Shown: piece by piece, positions 17,727-26,045 of the stretch
Layout of the letters: each line of letters starts with the position of its first letter
Position numbering within the stretch: the stretch's first letter is position 1
Assembly (NCBI RefSeq): GCF_004795105.1
Contig: NZ_SSBL01000024.1
Coordinates: 55,636 to 119,635 of the forward strand
From: Streptomyces sp. A0642
Lineage (GTDB): Bacteria > Actinomycetota > Actinomycetes > Streptomycetales > Streptomycetaceae
Direction: 5' to 3'
Length of the DNA: 64,000 nt
Notes under the pieces: model-generated
Told to the model about the DNA's origin: nothing
Seen by the model: only the letters and a program-made list of their open reading frames with translations
Database searches by the model: none
Program-made: the position numbers and the translations under genes

Positions 17727-18233
17727 TCAGCGGGTGCGGTAGACCAGGGCCGTCGCGATGCCGGCGATGCCCTCGCCGCGGCCGGTGAAGCCGAGCCCGT
17801 CGGAGGTGGCCGCGGAGAGCGAGACGGGCGCGCCCACGGCGGCGGAGAGGACCTTCTGCGCCTCGTCCCGCCGCTTGCCGATCTTCGGCCGTACGCCGAC
17901 GACCTGGACGGCCACGTTGCCGATCTCGAACCCCTCGGACCGGACGATCCTGGCCGCCTCGGTGAGCAGCGTGACGCCCGCGGCGCCCGACCACTCGGGG
18001 CGCCCGGTGCCGAAGTGCTGCCCGAGGTCGCCGAGACCGGCGGCGGAGAACAGCGCGTTGCACGCGGCGTGCGCGACGACGTCGGCGTCGGAGTGGCCCG
18101 CGAGACCGGGACCCTCGCCCTCCCACAGCAGGCCCGCGCACCACAGCGCGCGGCCCTCCTCGAAGGCGTGGATGTCGGTGCCGATCCCGACGAGCGGGAT
18201 CACAGGCGCGGGGCCGGCTGCCTCAGAAGCCAT
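17727..18233 (-). CDS. ispF: 2-C-methyl-D-erythritol 2,4-cyclodiphosphate synthase
   Basis: 168 residues. GIGTDIHAF supplies the zinc Asp and His, and GHSDADVVAHA the second metal and phosphate site. VVGVRPKIGKRRDEAQ and ATSDGLGFTGRGEGIA are the other family signatures. It is the fifth enzyme of the MEP isoprenoid pathway, a cytoplasmic trimer that cyclises CDP-ME 2-phosphate. The gene overlaps the end of ispD by 11 bp, so the two are translated from one transcript, a common arrangement that joins two non-adjacent steps of the pathway. Confidence 0.96.
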   Translation of the reverse strand: MASEAAGPAPVIPLVGIGTDIHAFEEGRALWCAGLLWEGEGPGLAGHSDADVVAHAACNALFSAAGLGDLGQHFGTGRPEWSGAAGVTLLTEAARIVRSEGFEIGNVAVQVVGVRPKIGKRRDEAQKVLSAAVGAPVSLSAATSDGLGFTGRGEGIAGIATALVYRTR

Positions 18234-18969
18234 CGTTCGCCCTCCTGCGTGCGAGTACCGCCTCGGCCAGGACCAGGTCCAGCGGCCGGGTCACCTTGAA
18301 CGCCTCCTCGTGGCCGGGGACGACCACGACGGGCGCCCCCAGCTGCTCGACCATGCCGGCGTCGTCGGTCGCACCCTCGCCGCTGACGGCGACCTGCTCA
18401 TGGGCGCGCACCAGCGTGGCGCGGTCGAAGCCCTGCGGGGTCTGCACCGCGCGCAGCCGGGCCCGTACCGGAGTGGAGAGCACCGGCTCGGGCTCCCCCG
18501 GCGCACCGGGCTCGACCTCCTTGACGGTGTCGGCCAGCGGCAGCGCGGGGACGACGGCGGGCGCTCCGTCGCGTACGGCCTCGATCACGGCGTCCACCGT
18601 GTCGACGGGCACGAGGGGGCGGGCCGCGTCATGGACGAGGACGGCGGAGACATCGGCGGGCAGCGCGTCGAGTCCGAGTCTCACCGACTCCTGCCGGGTC
18701 CCACCGCCGGGCACGACCACGAAATCGGTGCGCTCGGGCAGGGCGTGCTCGTCGAGCAGACGCCTCACCCCGGGCGCCCCGTCCGGCGGTGCGACGACCA
18801 CGACCAGCGAGACGTGGCGGGAGGCCGCCATGGCCCGTACGGCGTGGATGAGCATGGGCGTCCCGCCCAGCGCGCGGAGCGCCTTGGGGGTGCCCGGGCC
18901 GAGCCGTACGCCGCGGCCGGCCGCGGGAATCACGGCGGCGGTGCGGTAAGGACGCGATTGATCAGACAT
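18223..18969 (-). CDS. ispD: 2-C-methyl-D-erythritol 4-phosphate cytidylyltransferase
   Basis: 248 residues. AVIPAAGRGVRLGPGTPKAL is the CTP-binding loop with the catalytic Arg and Lys. VLVHDAARPLVP holds the metal Asp. LRAVQTPQGFDRATLVRAHE and TDDAGMVEQLG close the active site. It makes CDP-ME in the MEP pathway. The ATG at 18969 (MSDQSRPYR) is preferred. A GTG at 18978 would add three residues. It is the first gene of the ispD-ispF pair, downstream of carD on the same strand. Confidence 0.95.
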   Translation of the reverse strand: MSDQSRPYRTAAVIPAAGRGVRLGPGTPKALRALGGTPMLIHAVRAMAASRHVSLVVVVAPPDGAPGVRRLLDEHALPERTDFVVVPGGGTRQESVRLGLDALPADVSAVLVHDAARPLVPVDTVDAVIEAVRDGAPAVVPALPLADTVKEVEPGAPGEPEPVLSTPVRARLRAVQTPQGFDRATLVRAHEQVAVSGEGATDDAGMVEQLGAPVVVVPGHEEAFKVTRPLDLVLAEAVLARRRANDGF

Positions 18970-19425
18970 CGGTTGCACTCCGAAGCATCGGCATGTTTGT
19001 CTTCACGGCCGGCGTGGGTATGGCCACAAGCGAGCCGGGCGCCACGCCATGACTCGACCGGGACCCTTTCCGTGCCCCCCGGCGAGACGGGTACCGCCCG
19101 GGCCGCTCGGGATCGGCCTGACACGTCGACTTCACAAGATCGCGAGCAAAGTACCGGGGGATCGTCGATGAGGCCAACGCATCGGCGCATCGGGGAGAAC
19201 ATCCGGATGCGTCGGGCCACGCCGCCCGGAGGCGTCCGCCGGCTGCGGCTCCCGGCCCGCGTTCCCCAGCACTGCGGGGCTTCCCGCGGGCGAGGCGGGC
19301 GCACGCAGGGGCGGTGAGCACGCCGGAGACCGCACCCGGGCATGCCGCAGCGCCCGACGACACACCGTGTATACGGCTGGTCAGCGGGCACCGCGGCACA
19401 TTATTTACGACCGGTGCGATCCGGT
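18970..19425. other. 456-bp intergenic region between carD and ispD
   Basis: No convincing coding sequence is present. Open frames here show no codon bias or family match. The segment is GC-rich except near 19395-19410. It probably holds the 3' end of the carD transcript and the ispD promoter, but no promoter or terminator stands out. Confidence 0.5.
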
Positions 19426-19908
19426 TCAGGACGCGAGGACCTCGTCGAGAAGAGCCTCGGCCTTGTCCTCGTTCGTGTTCTCCGCGAGAGCGAGCTCGCT
19501 CACCAGGATCTGGCGAGCCTTGGCGAGCATGCGCTTCTCACCTGCGGAGAGTCCACGCTCGCGCTCACGACGCCACAGGTCGCGAACCACTTCCGCGACC
19601 TTGATGACATCGCCGGATGCGAGCTTCTCGAGATTTGCCTTGTAGCGTCGGGACCAGTTCGTCGGCTCCTCGGCATACGGTGCGCGCAGCACCTCGAAGA
19701 CCCGGTCCAGCCCTTCCTGCCCGACCACGTCGCGCACACCCACGAACTCCGCATTGTCCGCCGGTACACGCACCGTCAAGTCGCCCTGAGCGACCTTGAG
19801 CACCAAGTAGGTCTTGTCCACGCCTTTGATCTGGCGAGTTTCGATAGCCTCGATCAGCGCGGCCCCGTGATGGGGATAGACCACGGTGTCGCCAACCTTG
19901 AACGTCAT
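19426..19908 (-). CDS. carD: CarD/CdnL-family RNA polymerase-binding transcription factor
   Basis: 160 residues. The N-terminal Tudor-like RNA polymerase interaction domain begins MTFKVGDTVVYPHHGAALIE (1-20). The helical DNA-contacting C-terminal domain includes NWSRRYKANLEKLASGD and a Trp-containing RDLWRRERERGLSAGE. Actinobacterial CarD binds the beta subunit and stabilises open complexes at rRNA and housekeeping promoters. It is essential in mycobacteria. The strong ribosome site (GGAAGGGG) 12 bp before the ATG suggests high expression. Its place beside ispD is conserved in actinobacteria. Confidence 0.95.
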   Translation of the reverse strand: MTFKVGDTVVYPHHGAALIEAIETRQIKGVDKTYLVLKVAQGDLTVRVPADNAEFVGVRDVVGQEGLDRVFEVLRAPYAEEPTNWSRRYKANLEKLASGDVIKVAEVVRDLWRRERERGLSAGEKRMLAKARQILVSELALAENTNEDKAEALLDEVLAS

Positions 19909-20552
19909 GTGACAGGTACCCCTTCCGTGGCTATCAAGAGTAACACGAGAACTGCTTCTCCTGAATGGCGTTTTCGCAGGTCAGGGCATATCTCGGGGCT
20001 TGACAACTGCAACACGGACGTGCTGCGGAAGGCTCCAGGAGGAGGGTATTCGCAGGTCGGAGCGGCTGTACGGGCGGGGAGAAACGCGGACGTTACACCT
20101 ACCGGAACCCGCTCGGAAATGACGAGACGTCCCGTTTTGTCGGGTTCCAGGTGATGAACATTCCGTACTCCGTTCGGTGATCGATCACTCGTACGGCGGC
20201 AAGCGCGTCCGGCAATTGGGTGGTCCGGCCCCTCGGGGCCGGTGGCCAATGAAATTGATCAACGGCGGACGGCGTGCGGATTATGTGGCAATGAATGCGC
20301 CGCACGACCGTGAACAGGGGCGCGAAGCGCGGGGCGAACCCGCGGTGGAATTGATCAAGCGCGTTATGTGAACGGCGTGCGAAATGATCTCGCGGAAGAG
20401 GGTCCGCCGATCCCCGGGGCCGTCAGGGGCGGGTCGGGTGCGGGGCGGGGACCGGGGCTCGGTAACCTGGCCGCTGACAGACCCTTAGGGCGGCTTTACG
20501 CCGCTCGCCCGACCCGTCCGCACGTCCGCTCGTTCAAGGAGTTGCCGCCGCC
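19909..20552. other. 644-bp divergent intergenic region between carD and the lipoprotein gene
   Basis: Codon pattern argues against any gene here. The middle (about 20140-20400) is more AT-rich than its surroundings, and it must carry both divergent promoters. A TTGACA at 20000-20005 on the plus strand lacks a convincing -10 partner. CTTTACG near 20490 could belong to the lipoprotein promoter. Nothing firmer can be assigned. Confidence 0.45.
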
Positions 20553-21227
20553 GTGAGCCGCAGCCTTCGACACGGCGCTCTCGCCGCCACTGCCCTCGTG
20601 TTCTCCATCGCCACGCTTTCCGCATGCGGAGCCGGCAAGGACGCGCAGACGCTCGAAGTCAGGCCTGACAACGCCGCCACGTCGTCCGGCGACATCAAGA
20701 TCCAGAACGCCAACGTGGTCACCCAGCCGGAGCGCGAGGCCAAGGGCCCGGCCGTCGTCACCGCCACGCTGTTCAACGGCGGCACCAAGGCCGAGACGCT
20801 CGACGCCGTCACCCTGGCGGGCGGCAGCGGCTCCGTGACGCTGCACCCCGCGAAGGGTTCGGGACCGCTGGTCGTGCCGGCCGGCGGCACGGTGATCCTC
20901 GGCGGCCGGGGCAATGCCGCCGCCGTGATCGAGAACGGCAGCGAGGCCACGCAGAACGGCAACGTGCAGACGCTGGTCTTCAAGTTCAGCCGGACCGGCG
21001 ACATCGCGCTCGGCGCGACCGTCGTCCCCGCCGCCGGCTACTTCAAGGACTTCGGCCCGAGCACGCAGCCGGAGCCCCCGAAGAACCCGGAGAAGTCGAA
21101 GAAGTCGCCCGAGGCGACGCCGTCCGGTTCCGCGTCCGAGACCGCGGGCGCCACGACCGGCTCGGAGGCGGAGGGCGGCACGACCACCCCGAGCGACGCG
21201 GCGTCCGACTCCCAGCAGCCGGGCTGA
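20553..21227 (+). CDS. DUF461-like secreted lipoprotein
   Basis: 224 residues from GTG after an AAGGAG site. The signal peptide ends in lipobox LSAC (Cys25). A beta-rich domain of about 130 residues follows (IKIQNANVVTQPE, ATLFNGGTKAETL, VVPAGGTVILGG), similar in plan to DUF461/PCuAC copper chaperones. I do not see the Met/His copper motif clearly. The last 55 residues are a Pro/Ser/Thr/Glu-rich tail. It sits between carD and phoRP and ends in a strong terminator. Function is unknown. Metal handling in the envelope is one possibility. Confidence 0.78.
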   Translation: MSRSLRHGALAATALVFSIATLSACGAGKDAQTLEVRPDNAATSSGDIKIQNANVVTQPEREAKGPAVVTATLFNGGTKAETLDAVTLAGGSGSVTLHPAKGSGPLVVPAGGTVILGGRGNAAAVIENGSEATQNGNVQTLVFKFSRTGDIALGATVVPAAGYFKDFGPSTQPEPPKNPEKSKKSPEATPSGSASETAGATTGSEAEGGTTTPSDAASDSQQPG

Positions 21228-21252
21228 CCGCACCCCGCACGACACGCACACG

Positions 21253-21292
21253 CGGCCGAGGCCGCCTCCCTGCCGGGAGGCGGCCTCGGCCG
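21253..21292. terminator. Bidirectional terminator between the lipoprotein gene and phoP
   Basis: An 18-bp perfect stem (first arm CGGCCGAGGCCGCCTCCC) with a 4-nt loop lies between two convergent genes. Confidence 0.85.
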
Positions 21293-21322
21293 TACCTTCT
21301 GTCCTTCTGGCTCCGGGCCGGT

Positions 21323-22003
21323 TTACGGCTCGAACTTGTACCCGAGGCCCCGCACCGTCACGAGGAACCGCGGGGCGCCCGGGTCCGGCTCGATCTTGGC
21401 GCGCAGCCGCTTCACGTGGACGTCGAGCGTCTTGGTGTCGCCCACGTAGTCCGCGCCCCAGACCCGGTCGATCAGCTGCATCCGGGTCAGCACCCGTCCG
21501 GCGTTGCGGAGCAGCATCTCCAGCAGGTCGAACTCCTTCAGCGGCAGGTCGACCTTGCCGCCGGAGACCGTGACGACGTGGCGGTCGACGTCCATCCGCA
21601 CCGGTCCGGCCTCCAGCGCGGCCGGGGTGACCTCCTCCGGCTCCCCGCGGCGGCGCAGGACCGCGCGGATCCGGGCGACGAGCTCGCGGGAGGAGAAGGG
21701 CTTGGTCACGTAGTCGTCGGCCCCTATTTCCAGGCCGACGACCTTGTCGATCTCGCTGTCCTTGGCGGTGACCATGATCACGGGGACGTTGGACCTGCTG
21801 CGCAGCTGCCGGCAGACCTCCGTGCCGGGCAGGCCGGGCAGCATCAGGTCGAGGAGCACGAGGTCGGCGCCGTTGCGCTCGAACTCGTCCAGACCGTCGG
21901 GTCCGGTGGCCGCGATGGCGACCTCGAAGCCTTCCTTGCGGAGCATGTAGGACAGGACGTCGCTGAAGGATTCCTCATCCTCGACGACAAGCACTCGGGT
22001 CAC
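21323..22003 (-). CDS. phoP: PhoP response regulator (OmpR/PhoB family)
   Basis: 226 residues. The receiver domain has the acidic pocket VEDEES, phosphoacceptor Asp52 in VLLDLMLPG, Thr in MVTAKD and Lys in VTKPFSSREL. The winged-helix effector domain is LKEFDLLEMLLRNAGRVLTRMQL to DVHVKRLRAKIE. In Streptomyces it controls phosphate scavenging and antibiotic onset by binding 11-bp direct repeats (PHO boxes). The start overlaps the phoR stop by 4 bp (ATGA), so the pair is translationally coupled. Location next to phoR and phoU fixes the assignment. Confidence 0.96.
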   Translation of the reverse strand: MTRVLVVEDEESFSDVLSYMLRKEGFEVAIAATGPDGLDEFERNGADLVLLDLMLPGLPGTEVCRQLRSRSNVPVIMVTAKDSEIDKVVGLEIGADDYVTKPFSSRELVARIRAVLRRRGEPEEVTPAALEAGPVRMDVDRHVVTVSGGKVDLPLKEFDLLEMLLRNAGRVLTRMQLIDRVWGADYVGDTKTLDVHVKRLRAKIEPDPGAPRFLVTVRGLGYKFEP

Positions 22004-23274
22004 GGAAGAGCCTCCGGGGCAGGGAATGAATCAAAGGTTTCGGGTGCGGCGTCCGGGTGGGACGCCTGGTCGCCGTTGACGATGAGGGGGCCGTGGGCGG
22101 TGCGGTCCCGTTCCCGCACGGAGCCCGCTTCGGGCAGCCGCAGGGTGAAGGTGGAGCCCTGTCCCTCCGAGCTCCAGACGGTGACCTCCCCGCCGTGCGA
22201 GGCGGCCACGTGCTTGACGATGGCGAGGCCGAGGCCGGTGCCACCGGTGGCGCGGGAGCGGGCCGGGTCGACGCGGTAGAAGCGTTCGAAGACCCGCTCG
22301 CGGTCCTTCTCCGAGATGCCGATGCCCTGGTCGGTCACGGCGATCTCGATCTCGTCGCCCCCGGACGCGACCACCCGGCGGGCGGCGATGCCGACGCGGG
22401 TGTGGGCGGGGCTGTAGTTGACGGCGTTCTCGACGAGGTTGCCGAGGGCCGCGGCGAGCTGGCCGCGGTTGCCCCATATGCGGAGTTCGGCGGTGCCGCC
22501 CGCGGCCATGGTGATCTGCTTGGAGCCGGCCTGCTGCCGGCAGCGGTCGATGGCCTCGGCGACCAGCTCGTCGACCCGGACCGGTTCGGCGTCCTCCAGC
22601 GGGTCGTCGTTCTGCACCCGGGAGAGGTCGATGAGCTCCTGTACGAGGTTGGTGAGCCGGGTCGCCTCGATCTGCATCCGTCCGGCGAACCGCTCCACCG
22701 CCTCCGGGTCGTCGGAGGCGTCCATGACGGCCTCCGAGAGAAGGGACAGCGCGCCGGTCGGGGTCTTGAGCTCATGGCTGACGTTGGCGACGAAGTCGCG
22801 CCGGACCGCTTCGATGCGGCGGGCCTCGGTGAGGTCCTCGACCAGCAGCAGCACCAGCCGGGAGCCCAGCGGGGCGACCCGGGCGGAGACCGCGAGGGCC
22901 TCGCCCCGGCCCGTGCCGCGCCGGGGCAGGTCCAGTTCGACCTGCCGTATCTCCCCGTCGCGGCGGGTGTCCCTGGCCATGTTCAGCATCGGCTCGACGG
23001 CCAGGCGCCCTCCCCTGACCAGTCCCAGCGCGTACGCGGCGGAGCTGGCCTTGACGACGCTGTCGCTCTCGTCGAGTACGACGGCGGAGGAGCTGAGCAC
23101 GGACAGGACCGTGTCGACGCCGGGGGGAAGGGGGGCGCCGCTGTCGGGCCGCAGGGACGTACGCGTGGGCTTCTTCTGGTCGCGCTCGCTCCAGCGGAAC
23201 GCCAGCATGGCGATCACACCGGTGCACACCCCGGCGATCGCTGCAGCTGCGGCGACCGCCGCGTTCACGTCCAT
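22000..23274 (-). CDS. phoR: PhoR sensor histidine kinase
   Basis: 424 residues. One N-terminal membrane helix (about 3-26) is followed by a PAS-like region (VVLDESDSVVKASSAA to ARVAPLGSRLVLLLVEDLTE). The dimerisation domain has the H box FVANVSHELKTP (His167), then N, G1, F and G2 boxes (LVENAVNYSP, VTDQGIGIS, RFYRVD, GTGLGLAIVKHVAA). It senses phosphate limitation, probably through PhoU and the Pst importer, and phosphorylates PhoP. The single membrane segment without a large external loop is usual for actinobacterial PhoR. A PHO box lies upstream, which fits autoregulation. Confidence 0.95.
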   Translation of the reverse strand: MDVNAAVAAAAAIAGVCTGVIAMLAFRWSERDQKKPTRTSLRPDSGAPLPPGVDTVLSVLSSSAVVLDESDSVVKASSAAYALGLVRGGRLAVEPMLNMARDTRRDGEIRQVELDLPRRGTGRGEALAVSARVAPLGSRLVLLLVEDLTEARRIEAVRRDFVANVSHELKTPTGALSLLSEAVMDASDDPEAVERFAGRMQIEATRLTNLVQELIDLSRVQNDDPLEDAEPVRVDELVAEAIDRCRQQAGSKQITMAAGGTAELRIWGNRGQLAAALGNLVENAVNYSPAHTRVGIAARRVVASGGDEIEIAVTDQGIGISEKDRERVFERFYRVDPARSRATGGTGLGLAIVKHVAASHGGEVTVWSSEGQGSTFTLRLPEAGSVRERDRTAHGPLIVNGDQASHPDAAPETFDSFPAPEALP

Positions 23275-23347
23275 GGCTCCAGGTTATGCGGCCCGACGGA
23301 CACTCTCCCAGCCGTCCGGGTGCCTGTCCGAACACTCGTCGCCCAGA

Positions 23348-23380
23348 GTTCACCGAGGGGCAAGGGCCGGTTCACTTGGT
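23348..23380. promoter_or_regulatory. PHO box (PhoP-binding direct repeats) between phoR and phoU
   Basis: Three consecutive 11-bp units: GTTCACCGAGG (23348-23358), GGCAAGGGCCG (23359-23369) and GTTCACTTGGT (23370-23380). Units 1 and 3 match the GTTCACC core known for PhoP targets in Streptomyces, and unit 2 is degenerate. The site is 74 bp from the phoR start and 92 bp from the phoU start, so it can serve both divergent promoters. Confidence 0.8.
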
Positions 23381-23471
23381 CGGCCGGAACCCGACGCGTA
23401 CGGCCGTCACGGTGGCACGGTGGGGTTCAGAGCGGCCCCGGACTCGGTTCAGGACTGGAGAGGGACTTCCC

Positions 23472-24149
23472 ATGCGTGACGCGTACCACGAGGAACTCGA
23501 CTCGATCGGCGAGGGCCTGGTCGAGATGGCCCGGCTCGTCGGGTCGGCGATCGGCCGGGCGACGACGTCCATGCTCGACGCCGATCTCAAGCTCGCGGAG
23601 ACCGTGATCGCCGCGGACCAGAAGGTCGACGACCTCCAGCACGACCTGGAGGCCAGGGCCATCGCGCTGCTGGCCCGCCAGCAGCCGGTGGCGACCGACC
23701 TCAGGATCGTGGTCACCTCGCTGCGGATGAGCGCCGACCTGGAGCGCTCGGGCGACCTCGCCCAGCACGTCGCGAAGCTGGCCCGGCTGCGCTTCCCGCA
23801 GTCCGCGGTCCCCCACGACCTGCACGCCACCATCCTGGAGATGGGCCAGCTCGCGCAGCGCCTGATGGCCAAGGCCGCCGAGGTGATCATCACCAAGGAC
23901 GTCGACCTGGCGCTCCAGCTGGAGCAGGACGACGACGAGATGGACCTGCTGCACCGCACGCTGTTCCAGCACCTGATGGACGACCGCTGGAAGCACGGCA
24001 TCGAGACGGCCGTCGACGTGACCCTGCTCGGCCGCTACTACGAGCGGTTCGCGGACCACGCCGTGTCGGTGGCCAAGCGCGTCGTCTACCTGGTGACGGG
24101 CGAACACGCGGACGACCTCCAGCAGCCGACGCCGGTCGAGGGCGCGTAG
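23472..24149 (+). CDS. phoU: Phosphate signalling complex protein PhoU
   Basis: 225 residues forming two three-helix PhoU repeats. The start YHEELDSIGEGLVEMARLVG and the metal-binding motifs VIAADQKVDDL and LEQDDDEMDLLH (E/D-x-x-x-D) are visible. PhoU links the Pst phosphate importer to PhoR and restrains the kinase when phosphate is plentiful. It diverges from phoR across a PHO box, so it is likely induced by PhoP. Ribosome site ggactggagaggga precedes the ATG. A hairpin at 24253 may end its transcript. Confidence 0.95.
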   Translation: MRDAYHEELDSIGEGLVEMARLVGSAIGRATTSMLDADLKLAETVIAADQKVDDLQHDLEARAIALLARQQPVATDLRIVVTSLRMSADLERSGDLAQHVAKLARLRFPQSAVPHDLHATILEMGQLAQRLMAKAAEVIITKDVDLALQLEQDDDEMDLLHRTLFQHLMDDRWKHGIETAVDVTLLGRYYERFADHAVSVAKRVVYLVTGEHADDLQQPTPVEGA

Positions 24150-24252
24150 GGGGCCGCAGCCGCGGGGGACGGACCCGGGGCATGGATTCGCACAGGCGTT
24201 CCTGCGCGTGTGCGCCGTTGATGCGCCCGTCCGGGTGGGCATGCAATGGGGT

Positions 24253-24281
24253 GGGGCGGCACGACCTTTCCGTACCGCCCC
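24253..24281 (+). terminator. Hairpin downstream of phoU
   Basis: GGGGCGG (24253-24259) pairs with CCGCCCC (24275-24281), extended inward by ACG/CGT. It lies between phoU and the small Cys-rich gene and could be a terminator or attenuator. Confidence 0.5.
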
Positions 24282-24334
24282 GGTCGTGGGCCCCGGGCGG
24301 GCGTGCGGCCTCTCGTACACCTTGAGGAGGAACC

Positions 24335-24484
24335 ATGGCCGATTCCCCCACGACCGAACCCCAGCAGGAGACACCCGCCGACGTGGCGCACGGGGGCGTC
24401 CTCGGCGCCTGCGGCTGCGGCTCGGGCTGCGGGTGCGGCTGCCAGTCCGGTGCGCCGTGCCAGTGCGGCGGCTGCTCCGGCTGA
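24335..24484 (+). CDS. Small cysteine-rich protein (metallothionein-like)
   Basis: 49 residues, too short for routine gene length cut-offs. The ATG at 24335 follows a strong ribosome site (gaggagg, 6-nt spacing). Residues 1-24 are polar. Residues 25-49 contain eight Cys (26, 28, 32, 34, 36, 42, 44, 47), mostly as C-G-C and C-x-C, with many Gly. This spacing is what thiolate metal-cluster proteins show, so zinc or copper binding is likely but inferred. No His-containing bacterial SmtA motif is present. It lies between phoU and a strong terminator. A role in metal storage or phosphate stress is possible. Confidence 0.8.
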   Translation: MADSPTTEPQQETPADVAHGGVLGACGCGSGCGCGCQSGAPCQCGGCSG

Positions 24485-24500
24485 CGGGCGCGCGCAGCGA

Positions 24501-24542
24501 CGGCGGCGCCCCGCGCGGAACCGTCCGCGCGGGGCGCCGCCG
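24501..24542. terminator. Bidirectional terminator after the Cys-rich gene
   Basis: A perfect 19-bp stem beginning CGGCGGCGCC with an ACCG loop sits between the small gene and the convergent MFS gene. Confidence 0.85.
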
Positions 24543-24545
24543 GAC

Positions 24546-25835
24546 TCAGGCCGCCTTCTCCACCGCGGGTTCGGAACCCACGACCGGGCTGCCGCCCGAG
24601 ACCGCGGGGGCCGACGCCACGTCGTCGCGAGGCAGATTGCGCATCAGCAGCCAGTACCCGAACGCCGCCGCGGTGCCGAGGACCGCGCAGGTCCCCCACA
24701 GCCACCCAGCCCCGAAGCGGTCGATCACCACACCGGACATCAGCGGGGCGACGAGCGCCGCCGCCGACCACGACAGGGCGTACATGCCCTGGTAGCGGCC
24801 CCGGCCGTGCACCGGTGAGAGCTGGACGACCAGCCCGTTCTGCACGGGTGCGTTGACGATCTCGGCGACGGTCCAGACGCAGATGGTCAGCGCGTAGACC
24901 CCCACCGAGCCGGCGAAGGCCGTCAGCCCGAACCCGTACCCGGCGAGCAGGGACGACACGATGAGCAGCCGGCGCGGGTCGCGGCTCTGGATGAACCGGG
25001 TGACGGGAATCTGCAGGACGACGATGAGGACGCCGTTGACGGCGACCGCCGCACCGAAGTCGGAGCTGCTGAACCCGTCGGCCCCCATGGCCACCGGCAG
25101 CCCCACGTACCCCTGCTGGAAGATCAGGGCGATCACGAACGACAGCCCGACGACGCCCATGAACCGTCCGTCGCGCAGCACCGTCCCCAGCCGTACGCCG
25201 TCGGCGGCCGTGGCGTCCGGCAGCGCGGAGCCGGCCTCCTGCGGCCTGGATTCGGGCACCTTCATGAAGACGACGACCGCACAGATCAGGGTCATCACCG
25301 CCTCGCCGACGAAGCCCGCGAGGTAGCTGTACTCGGCGACGAACCCGGCCCCGGCGGACGAGACGGCGAATCCCAGGTTGATCGCCCAGTAGTTGACCGA
25401 GAAGGCCCGCACCCGGTCCTTCGCCGGAACGATGTCGGCGATCATCGCCTGGACCGCGGGGCGGGAGGCGCTGCTCGCCATGCCGACGACGAAGGCGACG
25501 GCGGCGATCGCCACCGGGTGCACCATGAAGCCGAGCACAGCCACCGAGACGGCCGTCGAGAGCTGCGCGACGAGCATCGTGGGCCGCCGGCCGAAACGGT
25601 CCGTCATCACCCCGGCCACGAGCGAGGAAACCACCCCGCCGAGCCCGTGCAACGCCACGACCAGACCGGCGTACGAGGCGGAGTAGCCCCGGTCCAGGGT
25701 CAGGTACAGGGCCATGAAGGTGGCGACGAACGCCCCGAGGCGGTTGACCAGGGTGCTGGTCCACAGCCACCAGAACTCCCTGGGGAAACCGGAGACGGCT
25801 TCCCGGGCGGCCCGCCTGAGACCGGCGACAGACAT
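24546..25835 (-). CDS. MFS transporter (drug/metabolite efflux type)
   Basis: 429 residues with about 12 hydrophobic helices. The loop 2-3 signature is VMTDRFGRRPTMLVAQL (G-x-x-x-D-R-F-G-R-R). Motifs SASRPAVQAMIADIVP and QGMYALSWSAAALVAPLMSG are usual in MdtH/YdeE-like exporters. The start at 25835 (MSVAGLRRA) has a very good ribosome site (GGGGGGAAACC). Start codons at 25859 and 25931 are possible. Substrate unknown. Upstream 25932-26045 holds the divergent gpmA promoter region. Confidence 0.88.
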   Translation of the reverse strand: MSVAGLRRAAREAVSGFPREFWWLWTSTLVNRLGAFVATFMALYLTLDRGYSASYAGLVVALHGLGGVVSSLVAGVMTDRFGRRPTMLVAQLSTAVSVAVLGFMVHPVAIAAVAFVVGMASSASRPAVQAMIADIVPAKDRVRAFSVNYWAINLGFAVSSAGAGFVAEYSYLAGFVGEAVMTLICAVVVFMKVPESRPQEAGSALPDATAADGVRLGTVLRDGRFMGVVGLSFVIALIFQQGYVGLPVAMGADGFSSSDFGAAVAVNGVLIVVLQIPVTRFIQSRDPRRLLIVSSLLAGYGFGLTAFAGSVGVYALTICVWTVAEIVNAPVQNGLVVQLSPVHGRGRYQGMYALSWSAAALVAPLMSGVVIDRFGAGWLWGTCAVLGTAAAFGYWLLMRNLPRDDVASAPAVSGGSPVVGSEPAVEKAA

Positions 25836-26045
25836 GCGGTTTCCCCCCGGGGACGTCATGGTGCGGCATACAGGCGGTAAGTGGTCCGCCAACGGTCCGA
25901 ACATTACGAATCCAGGGCTCGTCCCTGCCACTCAATTGACGCCTGCCGTCAATCGGCAGCCGCCCCGACCCCGGCGCGCCCCCCGCGCTGTCCGCCCTGT
26001 GGCCGGGCGCGCGCCGCCCTCACGGGTTCGATTACGCTCGGACCC

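Noticed and set aside
19905..20249. 114-residue frame upstream of carD
   Set aside because: No ribosome site, no codon bias and AT-richer composition. It is promoter DNA.
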